DNA from: CAZHFW01 sp964531675
Lineage (GTDB): Bacteria; Planctomycetota; Phycisphaerae; Phycisphaerales; UBA1924
Direction of reading: 5' to 3'
Assembly (NCBI GenBank): GCA_964531675.1
Contig: CAZHFW010000063.1
Location: forward strand, 1-11,911
Length of the DNA stretch: 11,911 nt
Under the pieces are notes generated by a model, which had not been told where the DNA came from, did not search any database, and saw only the letters and a program-made list of their open reading frames with translations. The stretch's first letter is position 1; each line of letters opens with the position of its first letter. This document shows positions 1-7,264 of this stretch, piece after piece. The translations under genes and the position numbers were made by a program.

Positions 1-85
1 GATCTGGCCACCACGCCGTCCCTCCCCACCCCCATCCCGGCGCTCAATCTCCCCCAAACTCACACGAACAGCCCACTTCTGCCTT

Positions 86-113
86 CTGACAACACACCCG
101 TTTCGGGTACATT
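86..113 (+). promoter_or_regulatory. Candidate sigma-70-type promoter of the beta-helix cluster
   Basis: A -35-like CTGACA (86-91, five of six matches to TTGACA) is followed after 16 nt by a -10-like TACATT (108-113, four of six to TATAAT). This would start transcription near 120, just before the Shine-Dalgarno GGAGG of the first gene. The spacer also holds a small perfect inverted repeat, ACCCG-TTT-CGGGT (96-108), which could be an operator or chance. It is the least GC-rich stretch upstream of the gene. The call rests only on motif matching. Confidence 0.35.
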
Positions 114-133
114 TGCCCGACCCGGAGGTGTGT

Positions 134-1696
134 ATGCGTTCCAAGCTGGTATGGCTCTCGACCTGCGTGCTGTCGCTCTGCCTGCTCCCGTTCATCGCAC
201 ACGCCGGCCCCCTTGATCCCCCCGCCGGGCCCATCGTGCCCACCGGCAAGACCCTCACCGACGTCCAGCCCCGCATCGCGGTCAGCAGCACCAACACGCC
301 GGGCGACGCCGGCAGCAACTTCATCATCAACACCTCCGGCTCCTACTACCTCACCGGCAACCTGGCCGTCTCCACGGGCAAAATCGGCATCCGCATCACC
401 GCCCCGGGCGTCACCCTCGATCTCAACGGCTTCACCATCTCCGGCACCAACACCCTGGCCGGCATCTCCCTCAACAACAACGCCCACCGCGCCACCATCA
501 GCAACGGCACCATCTCCGGCCTCAGTTACGACGGCATCGACGGCGGCCTGGCCGTCAACTGCCGTTACATCAACCTGACCCTCAACGGCAACGGCTTCGG
601 GGCCGCCAACCGCTTCGGCCTCCGCGCCGGCAACAACGCCACCATCACCAACTGCACCGCCTCGGGCAACACCGGCGGCGGCTTCTCCTTCAACGAAGGT
701 AGCGTCGTCATCGGCTGCGTCGCCTCGGGCAACACAGGCAACAACTTCGTCTCGGGCAACAACTCCACCATCCGCAACTGCACCGCCACCGGCGGCGGCG
801 GCTGGGGATTCGTCCTGGGCGAAAGCAACATCGCCGAACAGTGCTCCGCCATCGGCACCGGCGTCGGCACCGGCTTCTCCATCGCCATCAACGGCCGTGC
901 CGTCAACTGCTCCGCCACAGGCTTCCTCACAGGCTTCGGAGGCGCCGCCCGCACCGTCATCCAGAACTGCAGCGCCGCCAGCTGCACCACCACCGGCATC
1001 TCCGTCGGCGACAATGGTCAGGTCCTGGGCTCCACCGCCACCAGCTGCGGCACAGGCATCTCCGCCAGCAACGCCGCCCTCATCCGCGACTGCACCGCCT
1101 CCGCCAGCACCAACGACAACATCTCCGTCGCGCAGCGCTGCCAGGTCATCAACTGCATCGCCAACGCCTCCGCCTCCGGCCACGGCATCAACCTCACCTC
1201 CGTCGGCAACACCGCCGATGGCTGCACCGCCAGCGGCAACGCCCTCAACGGGATCTTCGCCCAGCAGCGCAGCAAGGTGAACGCCTGCACCACCCGCGAC
1301 AACGGGCTCAACGGCATCCGCATCAACACCGTCGGCTCCGTGACCCGCTGCTTCTCCGGAGGCAACATCCAGACCGGGATCCTCTGCGACACCGGCGGCG
1401 CCGTCGAGATCCGCGACAACGAGGTCTCCGACCACACCTCCGTGGGCTCCGCGGGCATCCGCGTCAACAACGCCGCGGGGTGCCGGATCGAGGGCAACAC
1501 CTCCAGCAACAACTACCGCAACTACGACATCCTGAGCAGCGCCAACCTCATCGTCCGCAACACCTCGAGCTTCGCGGGCGCCGGCGGCACGTACAACATC
1601 GTCGCGGGCAACACCTACGGGCCGATCATCTCGGCGACCGGCGACCTGAGCACCATCGCCAACGGGAACCACCCGATGGCCAACTACCACAACTGA
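134..1696 (+). CDS. Secreted right-handed parallel beta-helix protein, copy 1
   Basis: This is a 520-aa exported protein. The ATG at 134 is chosen over an in-frame TTG at 113 because GGAGG (124-128) sits 5 nt upstream. Residues 1-24 form a signal peptide (basic MRSK, hydrophobic core, AHA|GP cleavage). Residues 25-80 hold a block shared with the next two genes (GPLDPPAGPI, TGKTL, PRI, NTPGD, GSYYLTGN). Residues ~85-480 are short NC-T/S-A-x-G-N rungs typical of PbH1 or pectate-lyase-like solenoids (Beta_helix families). Cysteines at 174, 195, 216, 237, 259, 279, 320, 341, 364, 385 and 406 mark coils of about 21 residues. Position 300 is a serine in the same register. There is no C-terminal anchor or PEP-CTERM signal. 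Catalytic residues of a polysaccharide lyase are not recognisable, so the substrate and even enzyme activity are unknown; a structural surface role is possible. Codons end in C far more than in copy 2. Confidence 0.9.
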   Translation: MRSKLVWLSTCVLSLCLLPFIAHAGPLDPPAGPIVPTGKTLTDVQPRIAVSSTNTPGDAGSNFIINTSGSYYLTGNLAVSTGKIGIRITAPGVTLDLNGFTISGTNTLAGISLNNNAHRATISNGTISGLSYDGIDGGLAVNCRYINLTLNGNGFGAANRFGLRAGNNATITNCTASGNTGGGFSFNEGSVVIGCVASGNTGNNFVSGNNSTIRNCTATGGGGWGFVLGESNIAEQCSAIGTGVGTGFSIAINGRAVNCSATGFLTGFGGAARTVIQNCSAASCTTTGISVGDNGQVLGSTATSCGTGISASNAALIRDCTASASTNDNISVAQRCQVINCIANASASGHGINLTSVGNTADGCTASGNALNGIFAQQRSKVNACTTRDNGLNGIRINTVGSVTRCFSGGNIQTGILCDTGGAVEIRDNEVSDHTSVGSAGIRVNNAAGCRIEGNTSSNNYRNYDILSSANLIVRNTSSFAGAGGTYNIVAGNTYGPIISATGDLSTIANGNHPMANYHN

Positions 1697-1730
1697 AGCA
1701 CGTCACGATCATCGGCACGGAGGTCATCAC

Positions 1731-3302
1731 ATGGCGATCGCGGGGTTCTGGAGCGTCAAGTTCGGCGCGGTGATGCTGCTTGGTCTGGGCGTGGCCTGCG
1801 CGGCGCTGGGCGGGCCGCTTGATCCGCCGGCGGGGCCGATCGCGTCCACGGGCAAGACGATGACGGAGGTGGAGCCCCGCATCGCGATCAACAGCACCAA
1901 CACGCCGGGCGACGGCGCGACCCAGTTCATCATCTCCGCGCCGGGCTCGTACTACCTGACCGGCAACATCACCGGCGCCAACTCCAAGTACTGCATCCGC
2001 GTGAACGCGGCCAACGTGTCGATCGACCTCAACGGGTTCACGATCACCGGCGTGGCCAGCTCATATGCCGGGATCTTTCTTTCGAACGCGTCCGCGCGGG
2101 TGAGCGTCCGCAACGGCACGATCACGGGCTTCGGGTTCGACGGGATCGATGGCGGCTTCTGCGCCAACGCGCGTTTCGCGGACCTCACGCTCTCGGGCAA
2201 CGGCATCGGGCAGTCGAACCGCTACGGCCTGCGGGCGGGCGGTTCGGCGATCATCACCAACTGCACCGCGAGCAGCAACACCGGCGGCGGCATCTCGTTC
2301 AATGACGGCTGCACCGTCACCAACTGCACCGCCAGTTTCAACAGCGGCTCCGGCTTCAACGGCGGGGCCTCGTGCACGATCCGCGAGTGCGCGGTGATCG
2401 GGAGCGGCGCCAGCGCGTTCGTGGTCGGCAATGCCTGCACGATCGAACGCTGCACCGCCTCGGGCAGCGCCACGGGATCGGGCTTCTTCGTCGGAGTCGG
2501 CTCGCGGGTGAACGGGTGCACCGCGACGAACTTCAGCACCGGGTTCACCGCCGCCTCCCGGGGCAGCTTCACGAACTGCACGGGGTCGGGCTGCAGCAGC
2601 GCGGCGTTCGCCCCGGGCGACTTCGCGCAGCTGACCGCCTGCGCCGCGTATCAGTCTTCGGTGGGCATCAACGCGGGTTCGAACGCGGTGCTCCGCGACT
2701 GCGTCGCGACGGACAATTCGGGCGACAATATCGCGGTGGGCCTGCGCAGCCGGCTGATCAACTGCACCGCGACCGGCTCGGTTTCGGGTCAGGGGATCAA
2801 CCTGGCGGGCATCGCCAGCTCGGTGGAGGGATGCACGGCGTCGGGGAACGCGGGGAACGGGATCTATGCCCCGGCGCGGGCAACCATCACCAACTGCACG
2901 GCGCGGGACAACGGGGTCAACGGGATCCGGATCTCAGGCTCGGGAAGCGTGAGCAAGTGCTATGTGGCCAACAACGTCGGCTGCGGCATCCTGGCGGAGA
3001 CGGGGAGCGTGGACATCCGCGACAACGAGATTGCGGACCACACCAGCTCGGGCGTTTCGGCCATCCGCGTCAGCAGCGGGTCGGGACACCGCATCGAGGG
3101 CAACACCGTCTCGAACAACTACCGCGGCATTGAGGTGCTCTCGTCGGGCAACCTGATGGTGCGCAACTTCTCGAACCTGGCGGGCGCGGGCGGCTCGTAC
3201 GTCATCGCGGCGGGCAACAACTGGGGTCCGATTGTCGCGGTCGCGGGCGATTTGTCCACGGTCGCCAACGGCACGCACCCCATGGCCAACTACAGCCGGT
3301 GA
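1731..3302 (+). CDS. Secreted right-handed parallel beta-helix protein, copy 2
   Basis: This 523-aa paralog of the preceding gene starts 34 nt after it and probably shares its transcript. The ATG at 1731 has GGAGG (1719-1723) 7 nt upstream. The signal peptide spans about residues 1-27, ending near ALG|GP. The shared N-terminal block follows (GPLDPPAGPI, TGKTM, EPRIAI, NTPGD, GSYYLTGN). The rung cysteines at 178, 199, 220, 241, 263, 283, 304, 324, 345, 368, 389 and 410 have exactly the spacing seen in copy 1. Several rungs add a second cysteine five residues earlier (194, 215, 236), forming CTVTNC, CTIREC and CTIERC. The C-terminal tail (GDLSTVANG, HPMANY) is also conserved with copy 1. The family is clear from repeat pattern and fold signature. 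The ligand or substrate cannot be deduced. Confidence 0.9.
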   Translation: MAIAGFWSVKFGAVMLLGLGVACAALGGPLDPPAGPIASTGKTMTEVEPRIAINSTNTPGDGATQFIISAPGSYYLTGNITGANSKYCIRVNAANVSIDLNGFTITGVASSYAGIFLSNASARVSVRNGTITGFGFDGIDGGFCANARFADLTLSGNGIGQSNRYGLRAGGSAIITNCTASSNTGGGISFNDGCTVTNCTASFNSGSGFNGGASCTIRECAVIGSGASAFVVGNACTIERCTASGSATGSGFFVGVGSRVNGCTATNFSTGFTAASRGSFTNCTGSGCSSAAFAPGDFAQLTACAAYQSSVGINAGSNAVLRDCVATDNSGDNIAVGLRSRLINCTATGSVSGQGINLAGIASSVEGCTASGNAGNGIYAPARATITNCTARDNGVNGIRISGSGSVSKCYVANNVGCGILAETGSVDIRDNEIADHTSSGVSAIRVSSGSGHRIEGNTVSNNYRGIEVLSSGNLMVRNFSNLAGAGGSYVIAAGNNWGPIVAVAGDLSTVANGTHPMANYSR

Positions 3303-3326
3303 TGGTTTTGGAAAGGGGTTTGAGGG

Positions 3327-4442
3327 ATGAAGATGAAGGCTCTGGTGCGCGGCGTGGTGATGATGGCGGGCGTTCTGGGCTGCGGACTGGCGGCGCTGGC
3401 GGGGCCTCTGGATCCGCCGGCGGGTCCGATCGCGCCGACGGGCAAGCCCTTGCAGGAGCTCGAGCCCCGGATCATGGTGAGCGACGCGAACACGCCGGGG
3501 GACTCGGCCTGCGTGTACCGCATCACCAGGTCCGGCTCGTACTACCTGGGCGGCAACCTTCAGGGCGTTTCCAGCAAGAGCGGGATCATCATCGCGGCGG
3601 AGAACGTGACGCTTGATCTCAATGGCTTTGTGGTGCAAGGCGTGACGGGCTCGTTGACCGGCATTGCGCTCTCCACCTCCGGCACGTTCAACAACGTCGC
3701 GGTGCGCAGCGGAACGATTGACGGCTGGGGCACCAGCGGCGTTGATCTGGCGGGCAACTTCGTGAGCCAGGGCTCGCGTCTGGAGAATCTGACCGCATCC
3801 AACTGCAAGGTCTACGGCCTGCGCTCGGGCGGGTACGGGATCGTGCGAAACTGCAACGCCACCAGGATCGGGCCTGCCACGGGCGTTTCCTCCTATGGGG
3901 TCATCGGCTTCAGCGGGAGCACGGTCGATGGGTGCAGCGCGTCGAACAGCACGGGCTACGGGGTCGTCATCGGCACGAACGGCCTCCTGCGCAACAGCTC
4001 GGCGGTTTCATGCTCGATCGCGGGGATCTCGGCCCTGGGGAGCGCACAGATCCTCAACTGCTCTGCGACGAACAACCCTGGGGTCGGCATCACGTGCTAT
4101 CAGGACGGGAACACGATCAGCGGCGTGCAGATCATCGACTGCGTGGCCAACGCAAACCAGGGAGGCGGGATCGAGCTGAGCTCGCAGTCGTCGGCGGTGC
4201 GCTGCCTGGTCTCCAACAACCTGGTGTTCGGCATCCGGGCCAAGGCCGACCGCAACCTGATCTCCGACAACTCCATCTCGAAGAACGCGCTGGGGGTTTG
4301 GCTGATCGGGACCAGCAACGTGGTGATCCGCAACGCGCTGATCGGCAACGACCAGCCGACCTCGGCGGTGAGTGGCAACGACATCGGCCCGCTGAACAGC
4401 ACGTCGCTGGCGTCCAACCCCTGGAGCAACATCCTCAAGTAA
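3327..4442 (+). CDS. Secreted right-handed parallel beta-helix protein, short copy 3
   Basis: This 371-aa third member of the cluster begins 24 nt after copy 2. Two starts are plausible: ATG 3327 (AAGGGG at 3313-3318, 8 nt away) and ATG 3333 (GAGGG at 3322-3326, 6 nt away); they differ by two residues. The signal peptide is residues ~1-25 with ALA|GP cleavage. The conserved mature N-terminus is present (GPLDPPAGPIAPTGK, EPRIMVS, NTPGD, GSYYLGGN). The protein is about 150 residues shorter than its neighbours and has fewer rungs. Cysteines at 176, 203, 229, 245, 272 and 293 are less regular, so it is a diverged paralog rather than a fresh truncation. The tail ends in NDIGPLNSTS and NPWSNI instead of the tail of copies 1 and 2. 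It is probably the last gene of the operon. Specific function is unknown. Confidence 0.88.
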   Translation: MKMKALVRGVVMMAGVLGCGLAALAGPLDPPAGPIAPTGKPLQELEPRIMVSDANTPGDSACVYRITRSGSYYLGGNLQGVSSKSGIIIAAENVTLDLNGFVVQGVTGSLTGIALSTSGTFNNVAVRSGTIDGWGTSGVDLAGNFVSQGSRLENLTASNCKVYGLRSGGYGIVRNCNATRIGPATGVSSYGVIGFSGSTVDGCSASNSTGYGVVIGTNGLLRNSSAVSCSIAGISALGSAQILNCSATNNPGVGITCYQDGNTISGVQIIDCVANANQGGGIELSSQSSAVRCLVSNNLVFGIRAKADRNLISDNSISKNALGVWLIGTSNVVIRNALIGNDQPTSAVSGNDIGPLNSTSLASNPWSNILK

Positions 4443-4559
4443 GCAGCGCCAGCGGAGCGGAAGCCAAACGGCCCTCGAAAAACCGGCGGCGGATGTCCGG
4501 AGCGGTCCCGGCGTGGACGGCCCCATGATGTAAGCTGTCGCGAAAGCTGTCCGAACGTC

Positions 4560-4568
4560 GGAAGGGGG
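4560..4568 (+). promoter_or_regulatory. Ribosome binding site that fixes a TTG start
   Basis: The purine run GGAAGGGGG lies 5 nt before TTG 4574. This supports the TTG codon as the start of the membrane protein gene; the next in-frame ATG, at residue 37, would remove the first membrane segment. Just upstream, AAGCTGTC occurs twice (4532-4539 and 4544-4551, 12 nt apart), a possible regulator site of unknown meaning. No convincing promoter or terminator is visible in the rest of 4443-4573. Confidence 0.5.
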
Positions 4569-4573
4569 ATCCG

Positions 4574-5662
4574 TTGTCCCAGGTCAAACCGTCTGAAGTG
4601 AAGAAGTTCCGTGTGCATCCGGTGCTGCTGTTGGTGGCGGTGCTTGCGTCGGTCTTGATCCAGATCAAGCTGAACGCGCGGATGTCGGGCGACGTTTCCT
4701 ACAAGACCGGCTCGGCGGTGGGCGCGGGGATCGGCGCCGCCCTGTTTCCGTTCATCTTCGGGTATGTGGCGTTTGTGATTGCCAAGCGCTCGAATCTGGC
4801 GGGCAACATCGGCTTTGCGCTGCTGGCGGCGCTGTGGATCGGCGTTCGGGCGGTGCGGGCGTTCGAGATGGGATCCGTCCCCTCGCGGGCAACCTCGCAG
4901 GCGTTGATGGACGCGGCCAAGGAGTCCCAGGCGCAGGGTCTGAGCGGGGATCCGGAGCGGGCGCTCCAGGCCAACAAGCAGCTCTCCGACGCGATGAAGG
5001 GGGCGGCGGATGAGCTCAAGGGGATCGAGAAGGCCGCGATGCTCGCGAGCGCCGCGTTTTCCAGCAAGATCAACGAGACGGCGCACGCGATGCAGGATGC
5101 GGACCAGGCCTTGGAGGCCGGGAAGGCCTTTGACTGGTCCGGCGTCAAGTCCAAGGAGGATCTGGACGCGAAGGTGAAGCTCTTCGACACGGCGATCGCG
5201 AGAACGGAGGCGATGGCCCGGTTGATCGATCAGTCGGAGGATCTGCTCCGCGCGGACATGAAGGAGCGGGGCTACGAGAAGATGGAGGAGTCGCGTTTCC
5301 TGCGGGACTTCCTGGCGGGCATGGGGCCGACGATCCGGCCGACGCTGCAGAAGCACACGTGCCATCGGAACATCCTGGTGGCTGGGCGGGATCTGATGGT
5401 GCTGCTGCGGGACAACTATGGGCGATGGGAGCAGCAGGGAGACAAGGTTCTCTTCGGTGAAGACGCGGACGAACTGATCAAGCGGTTCAACACCGATCTC
5501 GACACGCTGCGGACGGAGCTGAAGCGGGAGCAGGAGCTGATCGGAGAGTTGAAGGAGATCATGCGGCGGCAGGCGGGTCAGGGTGGCGCGGGCAAACCTC
5601 GGCCGAAGCCTCAGGAGAAGCCGGGCAGGGCGGGGGGAGCGGGTTCGGGCGGGGGCGGGTGA
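4574..5662 (+). CDS. Membrane protein of unknown family with cytoplasmic helical domain
   Basis: I do not recognise this 362-aa protein. Starting from TTG 4574, it has three hydrophobic segments at about residues 15-35, 46-70 and 75-93. A long charged region (~100-330) follows that looks almost wholly alpha-helical, with coiled-coil-like heptads around 125-165 and 300-332 rich in Lys, Glu and Arg. The last 30 residues are a Gly/Pro/Lys-rich disordered tail ending in a glycine run. There are no obvious catalytic motifs, no Walker motifs and only one cysteine (263). The gene is 22 nt upstream of an MlaE-type permease, so the two are probably co-transcribed and the protein may act at the envelope with that transporter. 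That link is inferred from position only. Base composition matches the downstream genes. Confidence 0.75.
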   Translation: MSQVKPSEVKKFRVHPVLLLVAVLASVLIQIKLNARMSGDVSYKTGSAVGAGIGAALFPFIFGYVAFVIAKRSNLAGNIGFALLAALWIGVRAVRAFEMGSVPSRATSQALMDAAKESQAQGLSGDPERALQANKQLSDAMKGAADELKGIEKAAMLASAAFSSKINETAHAMQDADQALEAGKAFDWSGVKSKEDLDAKVKLFDTAIARTEAMARLIDQSEDLLRADMKERGYEKMEESRFLRDFLAGMGPTIRPTLQKHTCHRNILVAGRDLMVLLRDNYGRWEQQGDKVLFGEDADELIKRFNTDLDTLRTELKREQELIGELKEIMRRQAGQGGAGKPRPKPQEKPGRAGGAGSGGGG

Positions 5663-5684
5663 GGGTCCCTAGGCTCATGCCCTG

Positions 5685-6566
5685 ATGGACGCGTCCAACG
5701 AGTTGCCGCCCGGGGTGTTCTGGAAGGTGGTGGCGCCGGTGCTTGTGCCGGTGTCGCACCTGGGACGGCTTTTGATCCACTGGGTGATCGGGATCGGGCG
5801 GTTTACGCGGTTTGCGATGGCGGCGATCGGCGGGTCGTTTCGGCCCCGGTCGTGGATGAAGAAGGATCGGCTCTCGTCGCAGCTCTGGTTCGTGGGGACG
5901 CTCTCGGCGCCCGCGGTGGCGATCACGGGGGCGTTCATCGGGATGATCCTGGCGATCGAGGGGTACTTTCAGTTCGCGTCGATCGGTCAGCAGGCGCGGC
6001 TGGGCGGCGTGATCAACCTTTCGCTGACCAAGCAGCTCGGCCCGGTGCTGGCGGCGGTGATTCTCGCGGGGCGCGTGGGGTGTGCGCTGACCGCGGAGCT
6101 TGGCACGATGCGCGTGACCGAGCAGCTGGACGCGATGCGGGCGATGGCGGCGGATCCGATCCGCGTGCTGGTGGTGCCCCGGTTCGTGGCGTGCGTCCTG
6201 ATGATCCCGATCCTGACGGTGATCTCCAACCTGGTGGGGATGCTCGGGGGGTGGCTCGTCACGACCCAGTTCTACGGCGCTGATGAGGCGCAGTACTGGC
6301 GGTACACGGCGCTGTTCGTGAGCTGGTTCGACATCTTCAACGGGCAGGTCAAGAGCCTGTTCTTCGGCGGGGCGATCGGGCTGATCGCGTGCTACAAGGG
6401 ATTCAACTGCAAGCCCGGGGCCGAGGGCGTGGGACGGGCCACGACGGACTCGTTCGTGACCAGCTTCATGGCGATCATCATGCTCAACCTGGCGCTGGCG
6501 AAGATCCTCAATGACCTGGACATCCTGCGGATGGGCGGGCTTGGGGCTTCACTGTTTGGCGGGTGA
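5685..6566 (+). CDS. MlaE-family ABC transporter permease
   Basis: This is a 293-aa integral inner-membrane permease of the MlaE (DUF140/Ttg2B/YrbE) family. These permeases work with an MlaF-type ATPase and an MCE-domain protein to move phospholipids or other hydrophobic molecules between the membranes. The family signature is clear at residues ~128-169: AGRVGCALTAELGTM, VTEQLDAMRAMA, then DPIRVLVVPRFVA. Hydrophobic segments lie near 65-92, 115-132, 160-195, 222-237 and 258-274. The N-terminal ~60 residues are an amphipathic extension common in the family. ATG 5685 is the first possible ATG after an in-frame TAG at 5670-5672, and its ribosome binding site is weak. Neither MlaF nor an MCE protein follows; a repeat and a GNAT gene come next, so the partners must be elsewhere if the system works. 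Substrate is not deducible. Confidence 0.93.
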   Translation: MDASNELPPGVFWKVVAPVLVPVSHLGRLLIHWVIGIGRFTRFAMAAIGGSFRPRSWMKKDRLSSQLWFVGTLSAPAVAITGAFIGMILAIEGYFQFASIGQQARLGGVINLSLTKQLGPVLAAVILAGRVGCALTAELGTMRVTEQLDAMRAMAADPIRVLVVPRFVACVLMIPILTVISNLVGMLGGWLVTTQFYGADEAQYWRYTALFVSWFDIFNGQVKSLFFGGAIGLIACYKGFNCKPGAEGVGRATTDSFVTSFMAIIMLNLALAKILNDLDILRMGGLGASLFGG

Positions 6567-6584
6567 AGAGCGGTGCGCGGAACA

Positions 6585-6685
6585 GGACCCGGACCTTCGC
6601 GGACTCAGGTCCGGGTTCAGAGGGAAGAGGGAAGAGGAAGGGTGGGTAGACACCGGTTGCAAACCGGTGCCACGAGGGTGGGTAG
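6585..6685 (+). repeat. Palindromic interspersed repeat, copy A
   Basis: This is a 101-bp element nearly identical to 7265-7359: three substitutions over 95 aligned positions plus one 6-nt insertion here in a GA-rich stretch. It contains two inverted repeats. The first has perfect 9-bp arms, ACCCGGACC (6587-6595) and GGTCCGGGT (6608-6616), around a 12-nt loop. The second is CACCGGTT-GCA-AACCGGTG (6651-6669). It lies between the MlaE gene and the GNAT gene, ends exactly at the GNAT start codon and contains its Shine-Dalgarno. It resembles a REP- or MITE-like short repeat; no transposase is nearby. Confidence 0.85.
6674..6678 (+). promoter_or_regulatory. Ribosome binding site of the GNAT gene, inside the repeat
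   Basis: GAGGG lies 7 nt before ATG 6686 and is part of repeat copy A. The same GAGGGTGGGTAG occurs in copy B but is not followed there by a gene. The 8-bp inverted repeat at 6651-6669 ends 4 nt before this site, so a hairpin could affect its access to ribosomes. Confidence 0.6.
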
Positions 6686-7225
6686 ATGGTGTATCGGATA
6701 CGGGCGGCGACGATGGAGGATGCGGGCGTGCTGCGCGAGCTCATGGCGTGGGCGACGCGCGAGCTTTCCAAGGGGTATTACACGCACGCGCAGATCGAGG
6801 CGGCGGTGGGCACGACGATGGGGCTGGACACGCAGCTCGTGCGCGACGGGACGTATTTCGTCGTCGTGGATGATGCGGACACGATCGTGGCGTGCGGCGG
6901 ATGGGGGAAGCGGCGCACGCTCTTTGGCGCGGATTCCAATCCTGGACGCGAGGCGGCGCTGCTCGATCCAGCTCGCGACCCGGCGCGGATTCGGGCGTTT
7001 TACGTGCGGCCCGATCGGGCCAGGCAAGGGCTCGGGCGGATGCTGCTCGAGCATTGCGAGCGGGAGATCCGGGCGGCGGGATTTGCGGTGGCGGAGCTGG
7101 CGGCGACCGGGCCCGGCGAGCCTCTCTATGCGGCGTGCGGGTATGAGGGCGTTGAGCGGAAGGACTGGCCTCTGCCTGGCGGGCTCACGATTTCGTTTCT
7201 GACGATGCGGAAGCGGATGGCTTAG
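6686..7225 (+). CDS. GNAT family N-acetyltransferase
   Basis: This 179-aa protein is predicted to transfer an acetyl group from acetyl-CoA to an unknown amine. Residues 1-30 (YRIRAATMEDAGVLRELM) form the usual first strand and helix. The central strands include VACGGWGKRRTLFG (68-81). Motif A is at ~102-127, IRAFYVRPDRARQGLGRMLL, with the acetyl-CoA pyrophosphate loop RQGLG (113-117). Motif B is near 147-156, LYAACGYEGV. The length is normal for a single GNAT domain. ATG 6686 is supported by GAGGG at 6674-6678. The gene sits between two direct copies of a ~95-bp repeat and converges on the DHH phosphoesterase gene. It has no clear functional link to its neighbours, which suggests an independent insertion. 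The substrate cannot be predicted. Confidence 0.93.
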   Translation: MVYRIRAATMEDAGVLRELMAWATRELSKGYYTHAQIEAAVGTTMGLDTQLVRDGTYFVVVDDADTIVACGGWGKRRTLFGADSNPGREAALLDPARDPARIRAFYVRPDRARQGLGRMLLEHCEREIRAAGFAVAELAATGPGEPLYAACGYEGVERKDWPLPGGLTISFLTMRKRMA

Positions 7226-7264
7226 GGCGAGAATCCGGTTGGGCCTGGGCGGGCAGATGGAGGG

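Noticed and set aside
113..133. Upstream TTG start for beta-helix copy 1
   Set aside because: It would put seven residues including Asp and Glu before a good signal peptide, and the GGAGG at 124-128 is placed for ATG 134.
560..1500. Repeated ~63-bp units in the beta-helix genes as a CRISPR-like array
   Set aside because: The periodicity is coding (21 codons per coil) with divergent DNA, a conserved reading frame and no identical direct repeats or unique spacers.
44..1690. 548-residue frame antisense to beta-helix copy 1
   Set aside because: It is a codon-bias shadow: C-ending codons on the plus strand read as G-starting codons on the other strand. The product is a Val/Ala/Gly/Asp-rich low-complexity chain without a signal or domain.
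841..1773. 310-residue plus-strand frame rich in Arg, His and Gln overlapping copies 1 and 2
   Set aside because: It is a shifted-frame reading of the NC-T-A repeat codons and has no ribosome binding site; the overlapped frame has clear homology.
4443..4573. Intrinsic terminator after the beta-helix cluster
   Set aside because: Short complementary pieces exist, but I found no stable stem followed by a T run.
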